DNA of 64,000 nt, taken from NCBI RefSeq assembly GCF_030247185.1, contig NC_080572.1:89703435-89767434 (forward strand), read 5' to 3'. This DNA comes from Malaya genurostris (Eukaryota > Arthropoda > Insecta > Diptera > Culicidae). Under the pieces are notes generated by a model. It saw only the letters and a program-made list of their open reading frames with translations, did not search any database and was not told the DNA's origin. Below are positions 10,311 to 22,741 of the stretch, in pieces. How positions within the stretch are numbered: position 1 is the stretch's first letter; each line of letters opens with the position of its first letter. Both the position numbers and the translations under genes were made by a program.

Positions 10311-12811
10311 TTTTTTTGCCTTTCTCATATAGAAAGGTTATGCAATCACTGTGAAAACCGACTTTTGAACCGAGGCCCGGAGGGCCGAGTGTCATATACC
10401 ATTCGACTCAGTTCGTCGAATACGCAAAATGTCTGTGTGTGTAAGTGTGTGTGTATGTGTGTGTGTGTATGTATGTGTGTGTGTGTGTATGTGCGTATGT
10501 GTGTATATAACGTTTTTTTGCACTAACTTTTCTCGGAGATGGCTGAACCGATTTTCACAAACTTAGATTCAAATGAAAGGTCTTGTGGTCCCATACAAAA
10601 TTCCTGAATATTATTTGGATCCGACTTCCGGTTCCGGAATTATGGGGTAAAATGTGCAAAAAAATGTGAAAATAAGTGCACTAACTTTTCTCAGAGATCC
10701 CAAGTAACAATTCGAATGCCTTATGGTTTTGATTATAATTTATAGGAGTTTTGTAATTGATTTTTCAATCACTACCTGTTTTATGCCAACTATAATAAGT
10801 GTCTCTTTTAACCAGCAATATCATAGTTTTCAAAGCTTCTATAAAACCCTTTACCTGCACTAAAAATAAAATAAAAATAAAACAATTTTCACTAGAATAA
10901 AACCATGCAAACACTCTTAATATTGCTTTCAAACATTTTCTTTAAAACATTATTGCCAGTTAAATTCTTTCATAAATCTAGTTTTGTGTGTGTGCGTGTT
11001 CATTCTATGACAATTTCACTCAGAGTAAATTTGAGGGTTCTAAAGTACATTTATGACACATTAGTTGTAGGCTATTTGATTTATTGCTTCTTAGGTTAAG
11101 TGTAATTTGCATTTAAAGGAATTTCATGGCCGCCATTATGATGTTCTATATCGTAGCATTTATTGACATCAAATAAACTTCGAAATGCTAAAACGAGGAA
11201 ATATGTTGGACTTTCATGATTCATTTTCAGATCGTATGCACAAGTTTTATCGCCACAGAATAGTTTTATACAAAAATGACGATGAATCACAAAAAATAAT
11301 TTTCATAAATCATGGAGACTTTCGCAAATACCGCATTTATTTCAAGGCGATTAGTTATAATTCTTATTTTTATCCAAACATTCACGATAAAAATAAAAGC
11401 GCATAAAGTTTTTACGTTCGGAAAAGGTCTCAAACTCGTGATTAAAATATAATATATTCTTACTGATTGCATTCAAAGTAGACATGACACACATAGTCAA
11501 GAAAAATATCATCAAAACGACAGTTAATTCATAGCGGAATTCATTCCATCCAAAGAAATTTAATGTTGATCGTAAAGCTGGTTTCAAAATTTTCTTGAAT
11601 TTGGAGTTTTAAAGCAGGTTTATGCTGATTCTTCATTTTGATTTATAAACCTTATGAAGAGTGGTCCACTTTGCAGAAACATGCTCTTATAGAGGTTTTC
11701 AGTAGGTTTTCGTGGAGTTTAAAGTTTTATTGCAAGATTTATTATGTAGCATTGAAGACAGCTACAAGTATTTAATAATATTAAAAATGTTACTTGGGAT
11801 GGCTGATCCGATTTTCACAAACTTAGATTCAAATGAAAGGTCTTGAGGTCCCATACAAAATTCCTGAATATTATTTGGATCCGACTTCCGGTTCAAGAGT
11901 TATGGGGTAAAATGTGCAAAAAAAGAAAATATGTGTTTTAACTTTTCTCATAGATGGCGCGACCGATTTTCACAAATTTAGGTTCAAATGAAAGGTCCTG
12001 TGGTCCCATGCGTTATTCCTGAATTTCATGCGGATCCGACTTCCGGATCCGGAAATATAGGGTAAAGTGTGTTAAAAATTGTACAGCATCACTGAAAATG
12101 GGGAAAAACCTTAAAAAAATTTCTAAATCGACCTCAAATCTTTTCCAATTTGATGGTTTTTATCAGTAGACGGTCAAACAAACCGATTTCGGTTATTCTT
12201 TTAAGAATCGAAGAAAAATTTTTTTTTTGCCTTTCTAATATAGAAAGGTTATGCAATCACTGTGAAAACCGACGTTTGAACCGAGGCCCGGAGGGCCGAG
12301 TGTCATATATCATTCGACTCAGTTCGTCGAGTACGCAAAATGTCTGTGTGTGTGTATGTGCGTATTTGTGTATGTAACGTTTTTTGCACTAACTTTATGG
12401 GGTAAAATGCGCAAAAAAATTAAAATATTTGTTCTAACTTTTCTCATAGATGGCGCGACCGATTTTCACAAACTTAGGTTTAAATGAAAGGTCCTGTGGT
12501 CCCATACGTAATTTCTGAATTTCATCCGGATCCGACTTCCGGATCCGGAAATATAGGGTAAAGTGTGTTAAAAATTTTATACCATCACTGAAAAGAGCGA
12601 AAAACCGTAAAAAGTTTTCTAAATCAACCTCAAATCTTTTCCAATTGATAGTTTTTATCAGTAGACGGTCAAACAAATCTATTTCGATTATTCTTTTAAG
12701 AATCGAAGAAAAATAATTTTGAAGAATACCACAGTATTATATATGACAGTATGATTGATATGAGAAAGGCATCATTACATCACTAGGTGGATTAAAACAG
12801 GTTTTTATTTC
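10311..12811 (+). repeat. Dispersed repeat family M, partly duplicated copy
   Basis: This is the most frequent repeat of the window. It starts GCCTTTCTCATATAGAAAGG, continues through ACCGAGGCCCGGAGGGCC, ACTCAGTTCGTCGA and a (GT)n tract, then modules with ACCGATTTTCACAAACTTAG and GATCCGACTTCCGG, and ends CACTAGGTGGATTAAAACAG. The 5' block occurs twice (10,311 and 12,228), so two partial copies are joined. It is interrupted by the insertion at 10,699-11,798. No protein coding is evident and its class is unknown to me. Other copies: 15,985; 18,320; 21,440; 37,050; 43,613; 57,150. Confidence 0.7.
10699..11798. mobile_element. 1.1-kb insertion with CCCAAGTAAC inverted ends
   Basis: The ends are a perfect 10-bp inverted repeat, CCCAAGTAAC and GTTACTTGGG. 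Joining the flanks restores the module TTTTCTCAGAGATGGCTGA seen elsewhere in family M, so the insertion is exact. The bases shared by both flanks are AT (or GAT if the TIR is read one base shorter). Internal sequence is AT-rich with subterminal YATAAAACC-type motifs and no transposase. The superfamily is not certain. Confidence 0.7.
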
Positions 12812-12878
12812 TGTTTCTGATTTCGGGAGGGGCCAGGGCCCCTCGGGCCCCCCCTCTGGGTACGTGCCTGTCTGAAAG

Positions 12879-13269
12879 ACAAGGAACTTCAACGTGTAGT
12901 AACATCTGAGACATAATTATTAATTCTCAAAGTTATCGCCATGGAGTTCAGTTATCGAAAATCTTAATATTCATACCCTGAAGAAACGGCTATCAGGTTA
13001 GCTTTTTGTCGGACGGTCGAGTCAGAGTTGGTGTTTATTGCCGGGAAGTAAGATTAGAGTAATCTCTTGGTGGCTACTGCTCCGTATTTCAAGCAGAAAT
13101 CATTACGTTTCTAATAGGTTCTCCAACGAGGTATCTATGATGAACAAATTTAGGCTGCTTTAAAAGCACTTATAATACTTGCAGTAGTAATAGCTTGTCG
13201 AACTCAAATCGAAGAGCATAGCTTATCGAATTCTGTAAACCTCTTATGGTCATTATGATGGTACTGGAA
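12879..13269. other. No gene recognised
   Basis: AT-rich flank between the hAT element and the SINE; nothing identifiable. Confidence 0.35.
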
Positions 13270-13480
13270 AAGAAGCCAAGCCTTGGTATTACATTCCTTC
13301 TGAGGAGTTTGGCATTCTGTTTCAACAGACTTCACAACCGATTCATAGAATCATCGCATGACTAGTGATACGATCCTACTGACACAAAGAATCCTTCCAG
13401 GCCGGGGCGCGAACATACGACGCCTGGCTTGTAAGATCAGTGTTCTGTGCATTGAACCGCCAATCCGGTCTGGAGAAGGA
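13270..13480 (-). repeat. tRNA-headed SINE, minus copy
   Basis: This is a reverse-complement relative of the copy at 24.15 kb. It shares CGAACATACGAC, CTTCCAGGCCGGGG, TCCTACTGACAC and CTGTTTCAACAGACTT, and a GGCTTGTAAGA block from the anticodon arm. The tRNA-like head is at the high-coordinate end. Diverged, not expected to be active. Confidence 0.65.
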
Positions 13481-15984
13481 AGGGTTGGCCAATTGACTAG
13501 AATTGAAGCGGTAACTAATTTTGTTGGCTCTCAAAAACCTTACAAAAGCAAGATTCTTTCTTGGACAGTGTCAGAATATGCCAAATATTGATGAAATATG
13601 GAATGATGTGCTCTTAAAATATCATTTGTGTGCGATCTGACTCCGAACATATCTTATAACCTATAATAATTTTTTTCCAACAAAATTGCAAAATTCTAGT
13701 AACGGAAGAATTTTTGAGTTCTTTTTAATTTTAGTATCTTCTCTATGATTTAATTGTGCTGCGGTGAATTCTCCTATGTTCGTACCTAGTGCTTCTGTTC
13801 TTACCCATCAAAATTTGATAAGAAGGTAAGACAAAACACAAATCTCTGAAATACGTGGGGAATGCGTTAGTATTACGTTGTCACGTTTTAAAGTAGGGCA
13901 CAATTATCAAAAATTCTGCTGTTTCACATACATCTTAATTTTTAAAACGAACCTCGAATCATTTGAAAAAACTGAGAATACTCTGCTCATTATTACACCT
14001 TTTATGGTCCTTATTATAAATCTCATCTCAATTAAAAGTTTCATTATTCTATGCATACCATTATTGTATTAGATGTTTTCGACTATTAAGAGTTTACTAC
14101 CCTCCTAAAATGAGCAGTTTTGGTCTATAGGAGTGTAGGGACAAGTTTGGGAATCACTGCACTAATGAGCTGAGAGTCATGAAATTTTTACAGATGGCAT
14201 CTGAAGGATTGATCGCTAGAGAGATTTTTAATTAATCACGCCATCTGTCCGTCAGGCCGGGGACTTATTGACCAAGGTGTTATCACCAAAGGTTTTCGGG
14301 GTTCCGATCAGAAGTTGGGTCTTTTCTAGCAACAGGAAAAGACAAAAAGCTTGATTAACCTAAGTTTTAAATCAACATTGACTGGTTTTAAGTTGACCAG
14401 AGCTATTGTCCAATTTTGAAAGTATCTTCAATTTGTTTGGGTCCACTAAAGAAATTGGTAAGCTCGCTGTACTGTTAAAATTAATATCAACTATTTAGAC
14501 TGTTATAGCCCTAACAGAAGAATGAATTGAAGTGCATTTTTTGCATATATGTTATTCCGTTTATTCACAGTTAGTGGTGCTACATGCTTTGATATAAATC
14601 CGCTTGGATTTTGTTGCTCTGAATTATAATTAAGATAAAACCTTCTAGGGTTGGTATAACTAAGCTATTCCTTTGCTTCTAAGTGTTGAAACTGTCAGCA
14701 CTGGTTAATAAATTTAATAGGGTTAGTCATTAAACATGGATTTTGTCGAGTTCAAGGCTGTGGTATGGAGTTGTTATCTAATGATCTGAACGAGCTATAT
14801 TGTTGTTCTGTTTATCTTAATGAACGAAATTCGACAACGTTATTTATTCCATGGGGGAAGATTTTACTATCGTATATTTTGTTCGTGAACAAAGATGAGA
14901 AAAAACAGTGCCATTCATCAGTGAACGAGTTTGAATGCTTTTGGATTAATTAAACCCATTAAGTCCATCATCCGTTCCGGCAAATAAGATTTCCAACAGG
15001 TGTTTCTTCCCGGATACCAACGTTACGTGGTATTGAAAAATTGCGATTGTTGTCAGACCTCAGATTAAGACATCGCCCAGAAGCCACTCGCTGGAAATTC
15101 CTTTCTTAATGTCAAGGTCAACAAAGCATACAAACTTTCGTTGTCTCGTGATAGCGGAACGTCAGCAGTTTCGTATCTAGGGAATGGTGTGTGATTCAAT
15201 TGTTTCAGAAGAAGATAAAAAAATTGTTTTTTCATATGGTTTGACTGTTCTTTTCCACTCTTTTGAAAAATAGAAAACCTATTGCAAAAGTTGAGTTTGT
15301 GGCAAAACCTGCTCCATAACTAGGTTAAAGCCGGGTATAAATAAACGATATATAAAAAAATTCTTCTTATTGGTTTGCTCAACATCTTTGGTATTTTATG
15401 CTTCTCGACTTGTTTCGATAGTTTGTACCACGCTTTCTTCGAATCCAGTTCCTTTTTCAACAATATGTTACGATCAGATAAAACTCCGGCATGTACAAAA
15501 GAACATTTTCTTAAGCTACAGGAATTATACTGTTATACTGTATAAGATTGGTACTAAAATCTTATACTACTCAATCTTAATGACTGGATGTAAATTCTGG
15601 ATCAAAGCACGACAAAAGTGTAACTTAAAGAATGGTGAAATACAATTCCAGAGGCATTCAGCTCAGTAAATTTACCTATTGATGGTGCCAAAATCAATGA
15701 AGAACAGACTCACTTGTCCCTTCTACAGATCGCCTGCTATACAAGTTTATTTTCTTCTACATATCAAGCTTTCCGCCTGTACATTGGAACAGTACAACAA
15801 CTTGAAACAATGGCATATCCCAAATTATATGGCTTGCGTTTGAAAAAGAACGTACTAATTTCATGGATAACATAAGTGTTGAAGTAACTTTTATAAACTA
15901 CTCAAATCAATCTAGAAAATATCGCATCTACCTCAATTTGTGTCAAAAATTTGCTTGATTAAGAAAACGACTATTTGAGAGTCA
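13481..15984. other. No gene recognised
   Basis: About 2.5 kb of AT-rich sequence. Open frames of 62 to 99 codons at 13.9, 14.8 and 15.4 kb have no motif, no biased composition and no splice context. I do not call them. Confidence 0.4.
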
Positions 15985-16033
15985 AGGGAAAGGCATTATC
16001 ACATCACCAGGTAGATTAAGAACCGGTGTTTTC
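15985..16033 (+). repeat. Family M 3' terminus, solo
   Basis: GGAAAGGCATTATCACATCA followed by CCAGGTAGATTAAGA matches the 3' end of family M with a few changes. Confidence 0.5.
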
Positions 16034-16261
16034 TTCACCATGATGACAATATGCAACAAAAAACAATACAAAATAGTTTAGGGAATCAAGTTTCATCACA
16101 AGATATTCGGCAAAGTTACCACTTTTTGAGAATCAAATCAAAATTATTATTAACCTTTTTCTCATTTTTGTTCCTATATCGTATCTAAATACACGGAACT
16201 TACTCCTAATACTACTTATAGGTTCTTAGCAGTATAAATTTGAGTAGAATTTGCGTGACTG

Positions 16262-17443
16262 TGTGGCTTGTTATGGTGGTGAGTCAAATGGAGACGCTCG
16301 GAAACATTTCGAGTGCTCACATCGAAAATCGGGAGCTGTATAATGAGAGAGTTCTCTCTTCATGAGAGCCCAATACCTCTCGATAGGTCGCAACTCCGGG
16401 CAGTTAGGTGGTTTTGCCTCTTTCGGTACAATATGGACTCCATTCGCTCTATACCATTCTAAAACAACTTTGGCATAGTGGCACGATACCAAATAAGGCC
16501 AAAATAGCGAGGGACCGTCATGACTGCGTAGGAATGGAAACAATCGCTTCTTTGGACATTCTTCACGGTATTTTTGTTTATCGTTCCGGCTTGTTTGACC
16601 ACAGCTAACCATATTGCCTACCAAAGCAAATATTTTTTGAGAAATTTAGCCTTTTTCAAAGACATCATAATAACATGATATACAGCTCTCACATTTCACG
16701 AATCATTGGCAACAAGATTATTTGCGAGCATGGCGCCCTCATGTGAGTCCGCATAAAATCTCGTACATACAAGTAGTTGAGAGAAATGTCAAATTCTTGT
16801 GCACCAATATAGCAGCACTGCGCACCTATACAATTGACATGATATGTTCAATGTGATGCCATGCGATGGCGTTGCTGAACTGAAGATTAATTTCACTCCA
16901 AGCTGACAGGGTCTGCCTTTTTTTTGCATCCTAAAATACTTCTCTACGCCGTTCCGTTGCATGGCAGTTTCAAAAAACATTCCGGAAAGCTGTTTAAGGC
17001 CTTCCAACACTAAGTTTCATCGTCCAATAGTAAACTTTGTGAATTATTCGCAATACAACTTGTGAACTCGAATTTTAGCCGTCAAAGTCGGTTTTTCGTT
17101 AGGGTTCGATACAGTTTTCATCTTGAACGACTTCATACCATGCCGGCGCTTGACAGTATGCACGAAAATTAAAGACACTTTGATTTTTCTAGCCACAGTA
17201 CGTATCAAAACTGGTCTCTTCTGCAATAATTGCTTCACCTTCGCGTCCTTCTGGTGGTTTCTGAGATCCATTTTGTTCCGCTCTCAACCTTACTGGCTGT
17301 TGTCAAACGTGTATTTGAGCATACCAAGCTTATTTGCAAATTTCCACACTGACAGGTCCGGACACAATCACAAAAATTAACACGTTCTCAATTATCGCGA
17401 AGTGCCAGCGGTTTCCGACATCGTACATAACATCTGGGACTGT
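16262..17443 (-). pseudogene. DD37E-type transposase pseudogene lacking a catalytic Asp
   Basis: On the minus strand the element begins near 17,443 with ACAGTCCCAGATGTTATG, like the 5' end at 4,383. Coding blocks in order: MDLRNHQKDAKVKQLLQKRP (17,271 downward), a DNA-binding region ending KTVSNPNEKPTLTAKIRVHK, the first catalytic site LLLDDET (about 17,025), a middle block broken by stops, and a final block FWPYLVSCHYAKVVLEWY to LRPIERYWALMKREL (16,624-16,271). In better copies the second catalytic site reads WPDLASCHY; here Asp is replaced by Tyr, while the final Glu in PIERYW is kept. Several stops and shifts separate the blocks. It is intermediate in decay between the copies at 4.4 kb and 60.2 kb. 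Confidence 0.85.
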
Positions 17444-17914
17444 CTTAGGTTTACTTTGCCGTTGTCTATGGAATTATTCAACAATTCAATATGATATCTC
17501 CGATATCCGCTAAACCATGCGGACTTTCAATCCTCATCCTCCCCATTCATTTCAGCTCAGATTGTTTGCCGACGATCTTGGATACGTTTTTGTCTAGTCT
17601 CTTTCAAAGTTGTATCGAAATACGCTACCATTTATGCCTTGGTCGGGGCTCAAAAAGCTTCATTGGGTGTTGTCTAGCGGGCAATTTAGAGGATTAATTT
17701 CCTCGAGTACAAGTTCGATTTAGTTGGCTACCGGTACCGGTACCACATTGCAAAATACACTGATACCAAATCCCACCAAAAATTGGTGGGAGTGTTACCA
17801 GATCATGAGCATAATCTGTTATCGCGGCGGTTCCTACCAAATGGATTTACAAGCATTCCACACTCATAAATTGCTTACCAAAGCATAATAACTTGTCGCC
17901 ATCATCAAACTACA
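17444..17914. other. Non-coding; short perfect hairpin
   Basis: No gene is seen. A 9-bp-stem palindrome, TCCCACCAA-AAA-TTGGTGGGA (17,776-17,796), is present just after a CCGGTACCGGTACC repeat. Its role is unknown. Confidence 0.4.
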
Positions 17915-18300
17915 CTGAGATCTTTTTTACGTGATTTTTATACCGTTTTTTTACACGGATTTTCGAAGTTGCGCGGTTTTTTACACGGATTTCCGAAGTA
18001 ACGCGGTTTTCTCTCCGGACTTTTTTACAAAATATATATATTTTTAGATTACAACGTGAATCAGACGTTTCATGGATTTCTAAGACATTTGACTTCAAAC
18101 AAAAATTTCGATTTCGGAAATCTAAAAAAAATTTTAAGTCCCAAAGTCGATTTTCTTCAAAACAATTTTTTCAGATTCACCAGAACACCAGATTACGCGG
18201 ATTTCCGAAGCTACGCAGTTTTTTTTCACGCGGATTTCTGAGGTTACGCGGTTTTATTGCGCGTTTTTTTACGAAGTACGCATCCCCCATGTAAAAGGAG
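17915..18300. repeat. Minisatellite-bearing MITE (ACGCGG / TTTCGAAG motif)
   Basis: It opens with ACACTGAGATCTTTTTTACG and ends near TGTAAAAGGAGACTTTGTAT. Between them a unit of about 30 bp, roughly ACACGGATTTCCGAAGTAAC, recurs twice on the left and about three times on the right, around a 140-bp core whose AAGTCCCA.AAGTCGATTTT block recurs at 56.85 kb. A sister element is at 46.1 kb. Confidence 0.55.
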
Positions 18301-18319
18301 ACTTTGTATATGAGCATTA

Positions 18320-18789
18320 ATTCAAATTAAGATTTGTGAAAATCGGCTCAAGCGTCGAAGAGAAATCGAAGTGAGTTCTATTTCTGGAGTTTTTTTTCAC
18401 AACTTTCGGTGCTTCCGGAACATGAAAAGAGGGGACTAGTAGTGCCGAATTAGGTTTTTATGTCCACAAACTAACTTACCACGCTTTAGTTCCGGAACCA
18501 GTAGTCGGTTTCGGATAGAATGTTCTACATTTTTTTGGAAACTACAAGACCTTTCATTTGAAACTTAATTTGTGAAAATCAGTTGAACCGTTTCAGAGAA
18601 AATTGAGTGTGCACTGTTTCCCAAATTTTCACATATTACTATATAACTCCGGAACCGGAGGTTAGATCCAAAAGAAATCAAATAACAGGCTATGGGACCA
18701 TAGTACCTTTTATTTGAACCTTAGTTTGTGAAAATCTATCCAGCCATCTCTGAGAAAAGTGAGTGCATATTATTGTTACATACACACAT

Positions 18790-18821
<32 letters not shown>

Positions 18822-18830
18822 GGAGAGATA
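18320..18830 (-). repeat. Family M, inverted copy with CA/GA microsatellite
   Basis: It carries TTTGTGAAAATC(A/T), CTCCGGAACCGGAGGTTAGA and GAACCTTAGTTTGTGAAAAT in the reverse orientation, ending in ACACACAT and a (GA)n run at 18,800-18,825. Confidence 0.6.
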
Positions 18831-20319
18831 TTTGCTCAGACATAAGACATAATTCTATTTAAATTATTACCAAATTTTGATCTTTCGCCACTGCCACTGC
18901 CCAATGCCAACTATAAGACAACACACGATATTTTTAGGACCAGTTTTCAATTATTTCGACGTGGAAAATTTGGGTTGGGGGGGGGGGGGGGTGCTGGTGG
19001 TCGTTTTTGTTACCTTTCTTTTTAAATTTAAAATTTGTACAGATTCATAAAAAGTGAGAAGTTAAAAAATAGACTTTCCTCTCTGAGTATCTATTAGTAT
19101 TTGATTGCAGTGATTCTTTAAAAGTTTATTAATCAACAGACAAATCACATGTAAATATGGAAATCTTTTATTAAGATATTTGATGATGAACACTGACAAA
19201 CATGTATATTAAAATTTTAAACCAATTTGAACTAATTTCCTCGTTGAATATTCTAGTGAGTGCGGCAATGACTTTCAGAGATATGAATAATTATCTTTTA
19301 ACATCTTTTTATTATTAGTTTATTTTATTAGTGAAAACAGATAGAGCAGATATAGACTTTTTATGCAAAGCAATACATATTTTCTATGAAAATATCTGGC
19401 ACACACACACACACACACTTAATAGCGTTATATTGACATATAGCGGAAAGAAACCAGTGCTACTAGATATGTCACAATGGTTATTTCGTTAGTATTTAAC
19501 ACGCTCTTTCTGGTCATTTTCGAAGCCGAAACAGTTTTATTGAAATATAAATATCAATGATATAATTAAAATAATGTCACGGATACCAAAAAATACTTGT
19601 TGATGATAATTTGAAGAAAAAAAAACAATTTTTGTTTTGTAACATTATGAGATAATTTGGCAACTTTGCGAAACCGAATGAGAGCGCAATCAAGTGAACT
19701 AAGTGAAAAACTTTCATCTCATATTCTTGAAAACTTTCATTGCTTGTCGGGTAATTTTTGAAGTTTTTAATCGTTAATTAAACAAGTAGCAAGTGAACAT
19801 TACCAATTATGAAGTCATCCTGCATTCAATAGTAGTGTAATTGTGCGAAAAAGTGTTCATGTTGTGAGACGAATCGATTAGTATATATTCAGAAGCAAGA
19901 CGAACTGTAAATCTTGAGACGAAAATGTGTCCTAAATTGAAAAGTGAGTTTATTTTTAATGAAAAAAACGATCACCGAAAAATTTTAAACCATTTCTTCC
20001 AATGGTGAAGTGTGACAATAGCTTGAATAATCATTTTAAAACATTCCAAAGTTTGGTTCAGGTACGCTGTAAGATATTATTCATGTTCAAAGTAATTATG
20101 TGAAGTGATGAGATGGAAATAGGAGCTCAGATGAAATAGGGAGCCGTTACCCTACAAGTTAGCTCCTCTTATCATGACTGTAGCGAGGGATCTTAACGTG
20201 TGTAATAGATATCAACCCCATTTTTTATACAAAATAGACAAATACAAGAATAATTTAAGGGGCGGGTATTGTCCAAAACTTTTAAAAATAATTTTTTTTC
20301 TTTGTATTTTCTTATAGTA
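18831..20319. other. No gene; microsatellites
   Basis: AT-rich non-coding DNA with a poly-G run at about 18,976-18,991 and an (AC)n tract at about 19,400-19,418. No exon or repeat boundary is supported. Confidence 0.4.
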
Positions 20320-20845
20320 AAGCATTTCAAGAATATCCTGTGAAATTTTCAAGCCTTTCGGAACAAAACTCAGCAAGTTATGGGCCTTCATCTTTGTTCA
20401 TCTCATACTGCGAAGAAGTAAGAGCTCGGCACATAGGCCCAAGATTTCTGCTTCGATTGACTTAATAACTTGACAAAATATTTTTGAAATGTTTCATCAT
20501 AACAAATTATAAAAGAAATGATATGATTTTTTGAAAATGTTAGACCCTATGGGCTCTCTTGAGCAATAAAATGTATCCATTGATTTTATGGACAAAAAAC
20601 TTTAAACGAAAAGTCCGTGTCCATCGTCATTCAAAAACTACTGCACCAATTTTTTTCAAATTTTGCACACATTTTCTACATATAAAAAACCAGACCTCAA
20701 CGTTTTATTTTTCGTTGTTTGTTACTTTGGGGAGGTTTTACAGCTACAAAGCGGCGGATTTTTTCGTGAAAAATCGTAGTTTTCACTTTGAACAACCACA
20801 AAAAATACAAAAAATTAAAAAAAAATCAAACAGTAAAGCTGGGGT
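20320..20845 (+). repeat. Dispersed repeat, partner of 8,300-8,720
   Basis: It is collinear in inverted orientation with the copy at 8.3 kb. A 97-codon open frame inside it (20,559-20,852) has no sign of selection because the other copy is not open in the equivalent frame. Its right end runs into the (TA)n tract. Confidence 0.65.
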
Positions 20846-20847
20846 AA

Positions 20848-21069
<222 letters not shown>

Positions 21070-21136
21070 AATGACAATGAATTAAAGTTTATTTGAAAAA
21101 AACATGCATTTTTACAGCCGGTGTAGTGATGTCAAT

Positions 21137-21138
<2 letters not shown>

Positions 21139-21175
<37 letters not shown>

Positions 21176-21176
21176 T
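21139..21176. repeat. (TAA)n microsatellite
   Basis: About 13 TAA/AAT trinucleotides, shortly after the (TA)n tract. Confidence 0.9.
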
Positions 21177-21439
21177 ATAAGCTTACTACATGTTTTATGA
21201 TGCTGTTTAGCTTGATTTACATATGCAGAAGTAACAGAAACGCAGGTTCGTTTCTTTTGTTAAATTTCGTTTAATTGATTTAATCGAAATAGAGCATGAG
21301 AAAGTAAGTATAGGTATAACTACGTTCAAAACTGTTCCAATTTGTAGGTCATATTGGTTGCTGGCAAACGAACCAACTTCGGTTATTCCGGTCATCTGAA
21401 TCCGGTTTGGGAAGAATTAGAAATGGTGATTAAAAACTG

Positions 21440-21622
21440 CAAATCACCAAACTTTCTTCAAGATGGCCAACTCGATTTTCACAAACTTATAGGTTCATAT
21501 TAAAAGTCTTGCAGTTTCATGCGGAATTCCTAAATTTGTTGTGGATACTACTTCCGGTTCCGGAGCTAAAGGGTAAACAGGCATCATTGCACCACTAGGT
21601 GGATTAAAACAGGTTTATGGTA
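21440..21622 (+). repeat. Family M, 3' part
   Basis: It contains GATTTTCACAAACTTA, CTTCCGGTTCCGGAG and the terminal CATTGCACCACTAGGTGG then ATTAAAACAGG. Confidence 0.65.
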
Positions 21623-21949
21623 TAAATATCAAAACGAGCTACAATTTTAATATAATTCTGATATGATTTTCTGATCGGGCAGGCAGGGTAATCAACCACC
21701 CAGTCCATCATATAGACTGGGTGAAAGCATCAAAGTAAACACAACTCACGGCTGAAAGAAGGAAAACAAAACATGCGCTTGCGCAGTATGAACTCTTGCT
21801 TCCACGACTCTTTTGACTGGCTGTGAACTGACACAAATTCGGAGTTGTTTTCTTCATTTTCTCACCAAACGCTGAATTACTTTATGTGTAGGTATGTTTG
21901 CCTGTCAAATGAAAGTCAGTGTCACCAAACGGGATTGGATTGCTGCCGT

Positions 21950-22661
21950 GAGGTGTGTACTACTAGTTTGTACCGTTTGCTGTACAGGAATGTAATTTTT
22001 CATTGCATTGGATAAAGTCGCAGCTTCCGCGTGTTTCAAGTAGTAACGTGTGTGCAATTTGTTCATTAATAATAAGTGACATCGCGATCAAAAGATTTTC
22101 CCAGTATGTAGAGAACTAATGTTCGATTGTTGTAGGTGGTTTCACCGAACATTTGTCGATTCATTGTTGTGTTCTGTGCTCGGAAAAGTGTTATCTTCAT
22201 ACGTAGAAACATCCGTCGATTTGGCAAGTTGCATTTTTCTGCCAAAGGCACCGATGGTGGTAGATAGTGTGCATCTCTGACAGTGCGGTTCATTCAATCG
22301 ACATCTCGCGAACAACGCTACAGTGTCACTTTTCGATTAGGTGTGTGTGTGTGTGTGGTATTTTCGCTCAACTGGGATCTAAATTTGCAATGATAGTAAA
22401 AATAGGTGAATCGCAGATATAATAGCGACCTTCGTAAACATTGTGAATGAAATTAACAACACCTTACAGTCACGTTGGACTTACTGCTTCAGTTTACAGC
22501 TTAACAAAGTTTTTGCTCAATTATAGTGCAATGGTTTGTTGTTTATTATTATGTCTATTCAGTGTAGTATAAACAGTGAGTTCTGAGAGAATCTTTCAAT
22601 TTGTAATTGTTTATCAACTGACATCGGATTGGTTTCACGTTTTCTAAGTTCGACGTTCAAA
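21950..22661 (+). promoter_or_regulatory. Probable promoter and 5' UTR region
   Basis: Apparently single-copy, moderately GC-richer sequence directly before the start codon, with a (GT)n tract at 22,342-22,357. No TATA box is convincing and I cannot place the transcription start. The call rests only on position and composition. Confidence 0.35.
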
Positions 22662-22741
22662 ATGGCACAAGTTAACGGTGATCTAGGACCATCTACGCCA
22701 TCTGGCTGCTTATCAACCAGCAAGGAAGATTTGCACGAATG
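22662..22741 (+). CDS. Short first coding exon of an unidentified host gene
   Basis: ATG at 22,662 sits in a strong insect start context (CAAAATGGC), and an in-frame TGA lies upstream at 22,584. It opens 26 codons, MAQVNGDLGPSTPSG then CLSTSKEDLHE, and runs into a canonical donor (GAATG/GTAAGT), leaving two bases of the next codon. Sequence around it is apparently single-copy and richer in GC than the neighbourhood, and the preceding 700 bp with a (GT)n tract at 22,342 looks like promoter plus 5' UTR. I do not recognise the protein; the peptide is hydrophilic with no signal sequence. Its splice phase equals that of the exon ending at 59,697, so both could feed the same downstream exon. Downstream exons are outside the window. 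Confidence 0.65.

Larger units (their letters stand above)
8766..12870. mobile_element. Non-autonomous hAT-type DNA transposon, 4.1 kb
   Basis: The left end CAGGCCCGTACCCAG and the right end CTGGGTACGTGCCTG are terminal inverted repeats, and the element is flanked by a perfect 8-bp duplication, TCTGAAAG (8,758-8,765 and 12,871-12,878). An 8-bp duplication with CAGG..CGTA..CCAG ends is the hAT signature. The right end is G/C-rich (GGGGCCAGGGCCCCTCGGGC). No transposase is present. The large size comes from nested insertions: a MITE at 9.0 kb, a tRNA-like block at 10.1 kb and the family M repeat at 10.3-12.8 kb. A 240-bp relative without insertions is at 33.03-33.27 kb. Confidence 0.85.
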
